DNA from: Rallus limicola
Lineage: Eukaryota > Chordata > Aves > Gruiformes > Rallidae
Length of the DNA: 64,000 nucleotides
Reading direction: 5' to 3'
Assembly (NCBI GenBank): GCA_022605955.1
Contig: JAKCOZ010000060.1
Coordinates: 456,501-520,500 of the forward strand
In this document: positions 36,916 through 49,200 of the stretch, one piece after another
How the letters are laid out: each line of letters begins with the position of its first letter
Numbering within the stretch: position 1 is the stretch's first letter
Notes under the pieces: model-generated
Databases searched by the model: none
What the model was told of the DNA's origin: nothing
The model's input: only the letters and a program-made list of their open reading frames with translations
Program-made: the position numbers and the translations under genes

Positions 36916-36996
36916 ATATATATGTGTGTGTATGTGTGTGCACGTGTGTGTTTCAACATATGCACACACATATACACACACACATACACATATATA
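36916..36996. repeat. inverted TG/CA microsatellite arms
   Basis: A left arm of TG repeats (TATATATGTGTGTGTATGTG, then TGCACGTGTGTG) is followed by a ~10-base spacer (TTTCAACATA). The right arm is CA repeats (TGCACACACATATACACACA, then CACATACACATATATA) and is close to its reverse complement. The pair could extrude as a cruciform or long hairpin. Confidence 0.8.
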
Positions 36997-39900
36997 TAGA
37001 AAACATACAGTTTTCTACAGATAAAGATGAAATTAGTAGCCTGGACAGCAATGAGTGAATTAAATAAACATCTCAAAGCATTACGAAGAGAATTCTATCA
37101 GAAAAATATGTCCAGAGATTTGATTCCCAGAGAGCAAGAAAGCAAAGGTTGTTGTAATTTGCCTGTCATTTACTGACTCTGAGCCACCCCAGGGACAGAA
37201 AAATCCCTGGCACCTTTCAGCTGATTCCAGGTACATTCCCTGACACCTCATCCACTGCCTTTTGCAAAGGAAAATCCCAGAGCAGGCATTGGGTCTACTT
37301 TTTCACTGCAGCGATGATCTTGCAAGGTAGCTTAATTTTAAATAACATTATTCATACAAGATCTTAATTCAGTCTATTGGTTGATCTATGGAATAAGGCT
37401 GAGTTGGGTTTGATGGAGGAGTAACACAGCAGAACTCTTCAGGGGACAGAAGTTGAGGGCTTTGCTTCAGGAGTAGGTAGGGGTCAAGTGGAGACTACCA
37501 CTCAACAACCTGAATGAGAAGGGAGAAGAGCCATTTCTGCAAATATATTTCACATTCAGGAAAACTGAAGGTACTATTTATTCAAATGTACTTCATGTTA
37601 TAGGATGCATATAAGCTCGTTCTTTTGAATTCATAGATTATCAGAAGTCGCCCAGGTCATACCCAATTACCTCTCCTCCCATACTGGATGAATGAACATG
37701 TTTATATAGGGCATCAGCACATGGTATGTTGTGAATGATGTCCAGGTACACCATATCTCATGATACAGAATTTGAGTTATACAACTATTGCAAATTCACA
37801 AAAAGGTGGAATCAAACATTTTAATCCAGTGCAACTGTTTGCCTAATAGAACAAATTCTGCATATGTATTTGCATAGATGATATGATTTGCACTATTACT
37901 GCCTCAATACAAATGGAAGAGAAGAAAAAAAGAAGGGAATCTTGTTCCATGTGCATTAACTATCAACTTATAATCTACTGCCTCTCTTTTCCAACTTAGC
38001 AGACTGTGGGAATCCCGATTTTTTTTTTATTTGCCAGCATGAGAAGCATCAGATTTTTCTGCTGAACATGAGGGAGAGTAGAGTTAGTTAAAGTCTTCAA
38101 AAATTCAAGGTAGATTCATATTGCCTTTTAGATGAGGTGAAGGATGAAGGGCTTTGATCTTGTTTGATATCATTCAGTTCCTCTATTGCTGATAATGTAA
38201 AACCATACCAGAAAAAAGGTAATGGGAAGAGTGGGGGGTGGGGAGGGGAGGGAGGGCAGGGGAACTGGGGAGGGTATAATGGCTAAAACCAGGAAAGCAT
38301 TACGATTAAATAAGCCAAGTAATCTTTCTTCTGGAGGAATAAGAAATAGAAAGTTAGGCAGTATATTTTTGCTTTAAGTTAGCATAAAAGATAATCAGAA
38401 CTAGGCATATTATGCATTTTGTTTTGTTTTATTTTTAAACAATTGGAGGGAGAAAAAGCTTGGATTTAGCAGAGAATTTGCAACTGAAAATTTTCTGACA
38501 GCACTGCCTCTGCCCATCTGTGCAAAGATTTTTAGTAACGCAAACATAGCAGTGATGAAGAGCATAACATGAAATACCATGTATTTGGCTCATTTCAAGA
38601 TACCAGCCAAAAAGCATGGCTCAAAAATCATAAAATGACTGTGCAAATTTTTCAGCATAAATATTCCAGTGGATAGCTGTTAATTGTCAAAACAGTCACA
38701 GGTCAGTTCTCACAAGCACATCCTTAAAAATTTTAAAGGAGGGCATCAGTTTTCTTATAGGGAGGTATCAAGGTCTAAGTGAATTTGGCGGGGGCTGTGG
38801 GCTTTTTCTGTTCACCCCACAGAATATTTCTCCTTAATCTTTTCCTAACTCCACAAAAAATATTTCTTCACATACAAGAAATAGCTTTGAACAGCTTGAA
38901 GGTGTTTATATTTTATGCACAAGAAGCTATTGATTTTATGGGATTAACTGCTGGAGCAATGGGAATGAGATAGAAAAGGCAAACATCTTCAGGCAGAAAT
39001 GGGCCAAAATGTCTACAAAGTAGAATACCTTCATCTGACTTGTAAAAGCAATACAGTTTGGCTTTATTCTACAGTGAATATACAGGAACATATAAAAAAA
39101 AAAAAAAAAAGACAGGGGTGGATTTTATGTAAACAGTTTATAGCTCAAATGATTTAAAGGTCCTTGTGCCTGCCAATGCTATCTCTTACGTTATATGATC
39201 ATGGGTATTTCCTGACCAGCGCCTTATAAATGTCTTAAGTACAACTTCTTGCTCAGTTTTTGGTGTTCTTAACTATACATTTGAAAAAAAAAAACAACCA
39301 AACAAACAAAAAACAACCCAGCCCAACCCAAACCACAAAAAAACCCCAAACCATAAATAATATAATACTTCAGCTTTTATAAACACCTATAGACAACTGC
39401 ACACTTGTTTCACTGCTTTTGCATAATGAAGTTTATTTCCCATTATACAAGTCATACAGTATGCAATTATACAGTAAGATTTTCCCTATAAGCAGATCTA
39501 ACTGCCAGGAATACAGTTATGCAAGGGCCATATCTGAAAAGGTAACGTTTGGGTCTTTACAATGCTGCTCACAGGAGCACGATGGAAGGTGGCTGGAGTC
39601 CTCATAGTCCTCCAGCCTGGAAGGTAGCAGCTGTATCAGCATTAGAAAGACAATAAACTGGAAATTCAGCATTACAGAAGAGAAAAAAAAAAAATGAAGG
39701 AATAAAATATATGTATTTTATGTGTGAAGTCTGCATCTCAGGCAAACTGTAGTCCATTGGGCACCATATTTACGCATAAGAACATCAGTTATTCTCCCTT
39801 CCACAAGAGACCACAGTCCCCTTATTTGCAGGAAGTTGACCTGTATCCAAATGCTGCAAAGAGTCCAAAATTCATCAGCTAAATACAGATTTCCTAACTC

Positions 39901-40399
39901 TACACTGTTCAATGTACCTTTGCCTTCAAAGTACCTATGTTTTAAATGACTGAGGACTTTTACTGCAACGTCTGCTGCAACTTAACATCTGCCCATGCTC
40001 CCAAAGTGTCACTGTTTTGAAGGAGAAAGGAAAAAAAGAAAGACTGACAGTGTGAACAGACGCTAGATAGTGCTCATAACATCACAGAGATCGAATAACA
40101 AAGCAAAAACAAGTAGTGATGGCTAGAGATATGGAAAAAGGATCACACACTCTTTTCAATACTTTCTACCTCAGCTGGCAATGGAAATGAAGGCAGTACT
40201 AAATGAAGATGGACTGTCTGGATGTGAAATAGTCCTTTTTTCTGAATTTTTACATCATTCTACCTTCAGTATCTGCTCATGAATCTCCTATTCAGCATGT
40301 ACCTCTGACACCAAGATCTGTCAATGAAAGGCTTTGGCCTCTGTGACAAGGGACCTCACAGGGACACAGGAGGCTTCCTATGTCCCTTGAAGGTCATCC
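36997..40399. other. unique sequence with G-rich tract
   Basis: Unique DNA containing the G-rich tract at 38233-38274, an A-run at 39093-39110, and an A/C-rich patch at 39285-39352 (CAACCCAGCCCAACCCAAAC). No gene is supported. Confidence 0.5.
38233..38274 (+). other. strong G-quadruplex-forming tract
   Basis: GGGGGGTGGGGAGGGGAGGG, then AGGGCAGGGGAACTGGGGAGGG: eight G-runs of three or more within 42 bases, with loops of 1-4 bases. It also matches generic binding cores for GC/GA-box factors of the SP/KLF and MAZ type. No transcription start is placed nearby. Confidence 0.75.
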
Positions 40400-40615
40400 C
40401 TATTTGGTAGTGGCATGTAAAATCCACTGCACAGTGATCATTACAGGACATGGATTTACCTTGGATGAAGGAGACCAAAGGCCCTTGCCACTACCTCTCT
40501 GAGTCTCGAATAGTGGAGGGATAGTGACAGTCAGCACGACCACCTGCATCAAGAGGAACACCCCCAGCATGATCTGAAAGTACTGTCTCATCTCGTCCTC
40601 AGAGGCAGTTTCCAT
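40400..40615 (-). other. candidate membrane microprotein ORF (71 aa)
   Basis: The minus-strand ORF begins at ATG 40615, nine bases after an in-frame TGA, and has G at +4. It has the layout of a small single-pass membrane protein: an acidic N-terminus (METASEDEMRQ), one hydrophobic helix at residues ~12-35 (FQIMLGVFLLMQVVVLTVTI), then a polar tail with basic residues. After residue ~40 the sequence GAGAG/GTAGTG could be a splice donor, so only the first part may be coding. I recognise no family. Chance hydrophobic ORFs of this size exist, so this is a candidate only. Confidence 0.22.
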
Positions 40616-40662
40616 CCAGAATCATGGCACAAAGAGGAGCCGTGAGTCTAGCCTAGTAAGGA

Positions 40663-40821
40663 ATGAAAGGCCACCTCGTTGCAACCCCTCCTGTGCTGGT
40701 GCCAGACCTGATGCAGTATCTGCACTCATTGGCCACTTCTGGCTGGGTGCTGGACCCTCATGAACCTGGAAAGTGTCTGCACTACATCAGTTCCCTGGCC
40801 AAGTCATGTTGTGGCAGGTAA
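40663..40821 (+). other. candidate exon / 52-aa ORF with perfect donor
   Basis: The ORF starts at ATG 40663 (TAAGGAATGA context) and stops at TAA 40819-40821, inside a perfect splice donor: CAG (40815-40817) then GTAAGTA. The peptide has an ordinary protein-like mix, including LVPDLMQYLHSLATSGWVLD and a Cys-containing end. The start is 47 bp from the start of the minus-strand ORF at 40615, a head-to-head arrangement. I do not recognise the product. It could be the first exon of a non-coding RNA whose next exon is the acceptor at 42783. Confidence 0.25.
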
Positions 40822-42782
40822 GTACCGGGATATGTGTCACAGTCTTTTACCACAGGTTCTTGCCCAGTGCAGAGCCTTTCTGCCCATTTCTTTCAGAACA
40901 ATCTATCTTCTCAGGCCTAACCACACAATGAAAGGAACTTTAAAAAAAGAGTTAACCTTGCTCGGTTTAAAACAAGGGAAAAAAAAGAAACAAACAACAA
41001 AAAAGTTGAAAGTAGTATTTCTCTTTCTAGGGGGCTAAAGGTTAGGTTTGTTAACAAGGATCTTGCCTGTGACCCTTCAAGCCCTCTCCTGTTCATCAGT
41101 GAGGAAAAACATTTTGACTTCTAAGAGGGCCTGAAAGTGCAAATTTTATCAGATAGTGTGTCCAGGTAGATTTCAGTCTTAGAGGAAATAGAGACAGAGC
41201 CTCTGATGAAGATGGCTAATAAGCAAATATTCATTTTTTAACATTCGATTGGGGTATTTACGACTGTATTCTGTAGCACAGATCTGCTACATCTATTTTG
41301 TATTGCAATCAAGTTTTCATATTATCTCTTTGGCTAAGAAGGAGATCTATGAATTATTTATCCACGTGAATAGCTGGTTGCTACAGATAAACTGAGCAAA
41401 CATGGGATTCCTCTGATCACATATCGTCCAGCTCACAGAAAATCCAGTGCTGTATGTCATCTACCTAATCACTGAAGGAGGCCAAAAAAACCTCAAAGAC
41501 ATCATAAATAAAAGAAAAAAAAAAAAAAGGCTGTTGAAGTATTTCAGAAGACGTTAATGAAGAAAATCTTCAGTCTTTGAGATTAAGTATTGGCATTTTA
41601 AAGGAAAGCTTGGGAAGAGTAAACAAAAGTAAGGAACATCAAGTTAGAAACAATTGTGTTGCTTTTTGCCTTACACATGCTACTAATAGGCTACAGTTGA
41701 AACAAGTGAGTACCTTTCATTTCTGGGAATAAGACTTAGCCTAATGCTTTTATTCATACTTGGACCAGACTCCTCTTTGGTTTCCCAAGTCACTGATTCA
41801 ACCTATTTTCCTGCTTTCATTGTTTCACATAAATCATAAAGCAGCTGGGACAGGGTGGAGGGTAACAGGTGCTGACCAGGCTTATTGGTTTAAGCAGGAT
41901 TGTTTGTGCTCAACAGGGTGCTGAGAAATTGCCCAGCACACTATAGCATGAGGAAAGTTAACAAAGAAGCACACATGCTACCCACCCGGTAATGAGCAAA
42001 ACACTTAATTTTTTATTTTGATGCATGCCTTTCTCACTTGACAATGTCATTTCTTTGGCCGCTGACAAAGTTACTGTGTTTTTCTCTATAGTGACAGTCT
42101 GATGCCATTTCTCTCTCTCTGACTCTACGTATATTAAAAAAAAAAAAAAAGGAAAAATTAAAAAACAAAACAAAACAGGAAGAGAAAACTGATGTTCTCT
42201 ATTTGGGATGGGACGAGTGACAGTGTACAAAGTGTGGACTGGATCCCTACTGTGTTGAAGAGATACCAGTCTGCATAGTAAAGATTGTCACGTTAGCATT
42301 GACTTATCAAGGGTTAACTTCATTTTCTAGGGCAGATTCAGCCCTGTTGCAGCTGAACATGCATCAAAAATCTACAGGATTGTTCTACCTGCTGTCACAG
42401 ACCTTATCCCCATGCCTGATCTTAAACCAGCTACTCTCCAGAGCTGCTCAGTGCAGCCATTTTCATATATATATGTATACACCAAAGTCCAGTGCCACCT
42501 GTGGACTAATTTTAGGTAGCTATTGGGAAGTGAAAGACAGGCACTCAGAGATTTCAGACTAACTTCCAGACCAGCTAATGACTACAAGCCTTCGAAACTT
42601 ACAAGCACTGGTAGGTGAGGTTAATCTAGACCTCTGAACAGAATTAATAGGGGTGCAGGAATAGAGAGGACATATTCTCCATCCTCAGATAAAAACAAAG
42701 CAGTGTTTTTACATCTATTAGGCCTACTTTTTCTGATACAATCTTGTCCTGTCTTCTTTCACTGTCTTTTCTCTTCCTACAG
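40822..42782. other. unique sequence, possible intron
   Basis: Unique AT-rich DNA with A-runs at 41515-41529 and 42136-42150. It is bounded by a perfect donor on the left (GTAAGTA at 40818) and a strong acceptor on the right (CTTTTCTCTTCCTACAG ending at 42782), so it could be one intron of about 1.97 kb. No repeat end was recognised inside. Confidence 0.35.
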
Positions 42783-43080
42783 GCTTTAGAGTTAAGGCCA
42801 GGAAAGCCTTTTGCAGTTCTTCAGGATGATCTTCCTCTTTGTTTTCGCATCAGGGAGCTGTCATGTTTATTTAAGTTCCACTTCCACCTTTATTTTCAAC
42901 TGGTTTTGCAGCAATACCACAGTAGGATTCTTCTTGCAGCAGCCAGAAGTGTCCGAAGACCAGGGTCACTCATAGGAATTTGCTGCTCCTGTGTGGTTCC
43001 TTCTCTCTCCTTGACTCCTGCTCCTGAATTTTGATGATCTTTAACCATTCAAGTAAACAATAAATGTTCCAACATTACAT
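42783..43080 (+). other. candidate 3'-terminal exon
   Basis: An excellent acceptor (long pyrimidine tract ending TTCCTACAG at 42782) is followed by a frame open for 84 codons to a TGA at 43032-43034. An AATAAA follows at 43059-43064, with a T-rich downstream element about 20 bases later. This is the order expected at the end of a polymerase II transcript. The peptide (starting ALELRPGKPF) is not recognised. Joined to the donor at 40817, the longer upstream frame would stop within two codons, but a second frame with an ATG at 40806 would stay open. The limits are inferred and the downstream end is approximate. Confidence 0.3.
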
Positions 43081-46000
43081 TTTTTCTATACTCTCCTGGG
43101 CATTGCTAGGTGGGTAAATTGAAAGGCCTAGAGAAGCTCTAATGAATTCTCTCCCTTAGTAATACTCTCAATGATAGTTTCAATAATTTATGCTCCAGAA
43201 CATACTTTTTATCATTTCTGCCAACAAATATTATCACATTCATCATAAAAATGTTTAATGCCAATTGTACAGAAAAAAACATAGGTTTCTCTCTGTGGTA
43301 GTTTGTGTTGTAGAGATCATGTTATCAAACTCTCATGGCAGACTCTTATTTATGCAGCTACAGGAGAGAAAACAAGCAAGCCCTTTGTGATTTGAAAATA
43401 ACTTCAATTCTTTACTTATGTACTAAGTGGTTTGAGCAGAACAGAATCCCTGAATCCCTGAATTCAAATCATCTATTACCCTGCACTGTTTCCTACAAAC
43501 AAAATGCCATTACACACGTGCACAGACAATGTTGAGTCCTTACTACACAGATAGCTTCCCAATTGTAGTTAGAGTGACTGTAAGAGGTAGCAACTATTAT
43601 GAACAGTGCAGTATGCATCCACCAGTCATGCAATGAGATTGAAATATGCTAGGACTAAAAAACTGTACTGTCAGACAATACTCAGGTCACCAGTTCCAAC
43701 TGAAGCACTTTTCCTTTGATGAGTAAAGTACTCATGCTGTATTATGCATTTAGTTTTCTTTCTGATAACAAGAGACTTCTACCCAGATGTGTTCTACCAT
43801 GTCTGGTTATGAACTATTTCTTCTGCCAAGTTACTCTGGAAAGAAGGGGGTTCAACTCTTTTCATAGACCTACAAATTAGTCATTAGACATGAAAGCACA
43901 GAGTGAATAAGACTGTAGAGCTAATCAAGGGGTAAATAACTCTGAGATGTCTCCTTGCAGTATTTTCCTGAAGAAAACCATCATTGAAATTGTTGAAATT
44001 CACTTCTTCCTGCTTGACTGAGGAAGCACAAATTAAATCATCAGTCCCCTTATCATCTCTTATTGCCTCCTCTCTTTTCTTCAGGGGCCCGTGTTACAAA
44101 CAGGTCTATGCTTTATACATGTGGTACTGGAAGTGAGTCCTTCCTCCCTCCCACAAGTCATCCAGTCATCAACATGCCCTTGCTAGTCCTGTTCCCAGTT
44201 GACACTGAGCTACAATAAACAGGCTGAATGAACTGTTCCAATTGGAGATGCTTACTTGTTTTTTCACCTTTTCCAAGGGCCCCCTCTTGCTTCATTTGGT
44301 AGGTTTTCACCTAATTTTATCATGGGATAAAGACTGAAGGGTACTGAAGAAAATAGAAGCGGGATGTGAACTAACAGTGCAATTCCTCTGAGCCTGCAGC
44401 CTGATTCCCACTTAGATGTGAAAGACTTTGTCTGCAGAAGTATCAGATGTATTGTATTTGCAGCAGATTGCAGGTAAGCTGTTGATCCAGCCACCTGCCA
44501 GGAGTAATTCCACAGCACAGGATCCCATCAGAGCACCACTGGGTATCACTGGAGCTTTCCTAGATGAAACAAAAGTAGTAGTAGTCCAATCCACCTTGTC
44601 CTACAGTGAAAAAAAAAACAAACAAAGAATAGATGAAACCTAAAGAAAAACCCCAAACTAAACACTAAACTTCTGTGAGGCATTCAACAAAATTATAAAG
44701 CCTAAAAATATTCCCTATCTATTCATTAACATCTGGAAGCCATGGCTGATGAGTTGAATAAGATGCAAGAAAAAAGAATGACTGATACAGATCTAAAAAT
44801 TAATCTAAAATGGTAACTAGTTATCTGTTGCTAGAGCAAAGGGAGACAGCAAACTAAAAAGAGGAGTCTTATTTAAATAACAGCTTTCCCACGTGATCCA
44901 CCACAGGTTCTCTTTCTCTTTAGCAGTGAGATCTTGAAAACTGCCCTGTGATAAATCAGAAAGAAGACTCCAGGTGACCCACTCACTCCACAGACCACAA
45001 CTAAGTACTGGAATTCAGCTGGACAGTGAGACAGGTTTCTGTTGTAACATCATCTGCCATTTCTCCTTCCCCATGTCATTTATTTTCTTTTTTTTGTCTG
45101 TGCTTCCTAATTAAAATTTGCTTTTAATGGCTGTTCTTCTACCACAGTCATGGTGATCCTGATACTGAAAAGGTAGCTGCAGACTTGGAATGGGTCCAAA
45201 TATGCCATATCTCTTCAACACACATTAAAAAAAAAGTACTTTTTTGCCTTTCCAGAGGAATATAGTTAGAAACAAAAATCAACAAGCAAACCCAAAGCTG
45301 TGTCTTAGGGTTTTGCAGTTCTTATCATATGTGCATGCATGTAATTTATTTTTTCTTCAGGGAAATAGTCAGAGATCAACAACAGTGTCAGCAATTCTGT
45401 TCCTACTCAACCGCTTTCAGTTTATTAAGGATAGATATTCCCATCTCTTAATTTCATCTGAAAGACTGTCAAATGGTGTGTTTCTCCTCAAAAGCTCCCA
45501 CTCCCCCCAAAAAATAAAAATCCTGTATCTAGAATAGAAAGGTGACAAGGACTTTTACCTATAATTATCTGATTAGCGCTTTACATTTTCAAAGATTGAA
45601 ATTAATTTTTTATGCATACTGAAGAAAACTTATAAGCCTATTTGTCTTAAGACTTTATTGGCCAACTCATGAATATTCAAAATCTTTTGCTGTGCTTACT
45701 ATGTAACGATGTCAAGAATTTTGGCTCCCATGGCCACTTACTCAAAATGGAATAATACCATATAACTCTTCTAGCACCATCCACCAGCACCTCCCTCCCA
45801 TTCCCACAGCCTATGAATATCCATTTTTCCTTCCCTTTTATGCTGATCAAACCTAATCAGACTTTCCCTTCGTGCTTTCTGACTCTTAGCGATTTGTCTC
45901 CTTATCACCGTGACATTTTCTCTCCTTGACCTGGAGATCTGAAGCCCTGAAGCTATTTCTGGGTGCACACAGAAACAGAGAAGCAGAAAGCAAAGTAGTA

Positions 46001-46154
46001 ACAAAATGTAATTGTCAAAGGAAAGCCATTTCATAAGCACTCAGTTGATTTACTTTGCTTATATTTTAGTGAATTTCTGTGTCAGAGCTGAAAAGTCCAC
46101 ACAGGTCCTTTAAGGAAAAAAAAAAGTGTTTTGGTCAAAAGCAAACAGGTATGA
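43081..46154. other. unique sequence, no gene seen
   Basis: AT-rich unique DNA. A 37-nt segment at 44437-44473 sits between a CTTTGTCTGCAG acceptor-like site and a CAG/GTAAGCT donor, but has no other support. The minus-strand frame at 45771-46040 has a hydrophobic run near its start and no gene signals. Confidence 0.45.
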
Positions 46155-46209
46155 AATTTCAGGAAGGATTCCAGCCAATGGTGGCCATTGGCTGGATATT
46201 CCTGAAATT
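46155..46209. repeat. near-perfect hairpin, ~24-bp stem
   Basis: The left arm AATTTCAGGAA/GGATT/CCAGCCAATGG (46155-46181) and right arm CCATTGGCTGG/ATA/TTCCTGAAATT (46185-46209) are reverse complements except for a small internal loop in the middle. A 3-base TGG apex separates them. Eleven pairs lie on each side of the internal loop. Confidence 0.85.
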
Positions 46210-49200
46210 ATCTCCACATTGCAAGGCTGCTTTTAATTTCACCACTCTGGGTTAGAGTATACAGTTGTTCAGCTCTTTGTAGAGCCCAAGTATTTATTTA
46301 TCCAACAACAGTTGAAGACTAAGATTCCAGTAATAACTTTTTTATTGGAATACACCAAAAAAAACCCCACATTTGAGATGAGACCAACAAAGGGTCAAAA
46401 TATAGAGGGAAATTTTGATGCAGTTACATAAAAGTGTAAAAAGATGGAAGCTGAATAGCAGCTTTAAATATAGACCTTATTGCTGCCAATGTGATAGTCA
46501 AAACTGAAAAGTCTAGTTTTAATATATCCTTCAGAAATTTCACTGCCACATCCACTGAGGGAAAAATTGGGTCTGCAGAAGTTCACTGCTGATGGCAACT
46601 CAGGAGTGAAGGGGAGAGGACAAGCAGTGGGGAGATTGATAGAACACTTTCAACCACAGGATCCACCACAAACTCTCCCTACTAGTCTGAAGAAAAAACA
46701 GAGTATTCCATTGTCAGCTGAGCACATTTTATGAGGAAGACATTGAGGCTAGGGAGTAACTGGCATTTTAACAGCCTTTTTGCAGAATGCAGAACACCAG
46801 TTCCAGGTTTGGAGTACTAACTTGCACCATTTTGTGAAAGAAATGGAAAGGAGGAACAAAGAAGTTAGAAAAATCCAAAGTTTTACCTTATTTTTCCTCT
46901 CTGTCATGTCTCATGTTTAAAACAGTGGAGCCAGCTCAAAAAATTCCAGTCCATTTCTTTCAAACTTGCCATATTCAAGTTCTCAACTAGCTATCAGTCA
47001 AAGGCCTTCAAAAGAAAAGAAAGGGAAGAAAAACCCCACAAAACAAAATCCAGTGCAGAGAAATAGCAGTACAATAGGTACTATATGTACAAGCAATACA
47101 TCACAAGCCAGAAACTATATGAACAACATTCCCTCCAAAAAAATAATTTAAAAAAAATAATTCCAAAAACCTTAATGATAGCATTTCAACTCCCAATTAA
47201 AAAAACAGTAACTACATATTAAGAACAGAATAGTCACAAAGGCAACGAGAACATTAAGAACAAAATATTTGCATAAGAAGTACATTCAATGAAACTTCTT
47301 CTGATGTTGCCCTGCATTGAAATCACATCTTTTCTGAAACTAGAGGAAAAATTGCAAACCATATTTCTTTCTGGATGTAATCTGTTTGAAAAGTTTTTTC
47401 TTTTTTTTATTTTTTTTTTCTTTCCCCTAAACAGGAAATTATCATCAGGGCCAAACTCCTCCTGGTATTTGAGTCCCTTTTTGTGTTGAACAGCCTTATA
47501 ATCTTTTTTGAGCCATTGGGTTTTATGAGGAAGAAAGTGATTACAATTAGAAAACAAGAAAATTTTCACATTTCCAGAAATGCAAGATGGATTATGGCGG
47601 TGTATGATCTGTGCAACAAATTAAAGGGAACTGCTTCATGATAGACAAGTTAACCATGAGGTTAGAGTAAATGCCAGAACTGTAGAGTTGAAAACAAATA
47701 ATCAGGGAACCATAAGAGAGTCGTTATGAGCATTGGCTGTCTATGTGACTGGATAAAAAGTTGAATGAATTCTCTGTATCTTTATCTTACTCTTCAAAAC
47801 AAAATTAATAAATTCTATAGCACATAAAAAAATCACAAAAATTCTTGTTGATTAATGAATGAGCAAAAGAAGAATAGTATTTTTTTTTTGTTTACAATTG
47901 AAACTCCTACAAGTACAGGAAGATCACAATCTCCTGTATATTTATTTAGCAAAAAATTGAAGGATGACCTGGGAAAGCAAACTTTACTTTTCCTTCCCCA
48001 TAAAGATGACCACAGTCAGAAAATCTGGATTTTTTTCATAGTGATTGATTACTATAAATACCAACTTTTGAAAGGCTCTGTAATTCTGCAGGTTTAAGGA
48101 TATTTGATCACTTGATCTCTTCCAGCTTTTACTCTAGTTGTTGAAATTAGCTGCCTACTCAATTTCTGGTATTTGAATCAATTTAATCCTACTTATCATT
48201 TTAAGTGCCCTGTTTATTGACCTACACAAACAAAATGAGGAGATTCCACTACAAATCTTTTTTTCCTGAACTTCTTAATGCTCCCCTGAATCAGGTAGGT
48301 TTTTTGACAGTCCATTTGTATAAAGAATGGTCATTGCAGCGTTGAGACTGGTCAGATATACACCAGTTAGTTCTGTCCATTCAACTGCACATGAGGTATC
48401 TTCATAGACTTCTTTTTTCCCAAGCAGTTCAGAAGCTGACATAACTGAGCAACTGTTGGCATTGTTATATGTTGCATGTTGTATATAACACATATATTCC
48501 ACATAACGATATGAAATAACTCCACAAAATGTGGTGTTTTTTAATTTATCCACCGGAAAGAAGATTGATACCCACTTTTTACTTTTATCAAAATCTTGTG
48601 TACCATGTGACAATCTCACCTTAAATTCCACAGCAAAGGCTCTTGTGCCCTGGGGTTATCTAGTTCTGGATTCTGCAGTAGCTGCAAATGTCATGCTAAC
48701 AGTCCATATAACACCATGCTTTTCAATGGATAAAATCAGAGATCCTATCACACGTGAAATCTCAATACACCTATACCAAATTTAAGATATTGTATCTGTA
48801 AATAACCAGTATTGTAAAGTCAGATTCTTAATTTTAAATTTAAATGCATTGGGGTTTTGGACCTAAATATAACCCTCTCTTTAGCATACCAAATCTTTTT
48901 ATAACAGCTATAGAAAGTTAGCGAGCCAGAGATGCATGATAGTGCAGGTACAGGTAAGTGTCATTTGCAGGTTTTATTCTTTCACGGACACAAAACTAAT
49001 TTGATTTCAGGACTGGAAAGAGAATTGTTTTGAAACAATCTCCCTTAATGAGGAAACGGCATGGAAATAATTTGAGGGTAAAGGGGAATCCAAACAGCAG
49101 TTTTTAAATCACCATTGGGCTAGAGAAAGAGTTCAACTGAAGGGAGGAGGAAGGAGGAACGTGCAGACGTGTCTCTGCATCTCTGAACAACCTTTGCCAG

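Noticed and set aside
46155..46209. Hairpin as a microRNA precursor or intrinsic terminator
   Set aside because: The 3-base apex is too small for a normal precursor loop, and bacterial-type terminators do not apply here. Kept only as a structural finding.
48275..48631. 118-codon minus-strand ORF
   Set aside because: No recognised domain, no acceptor/donor or poly-A support, and a competing open frame on the other strand. This length is expected by chance in 64 kb.
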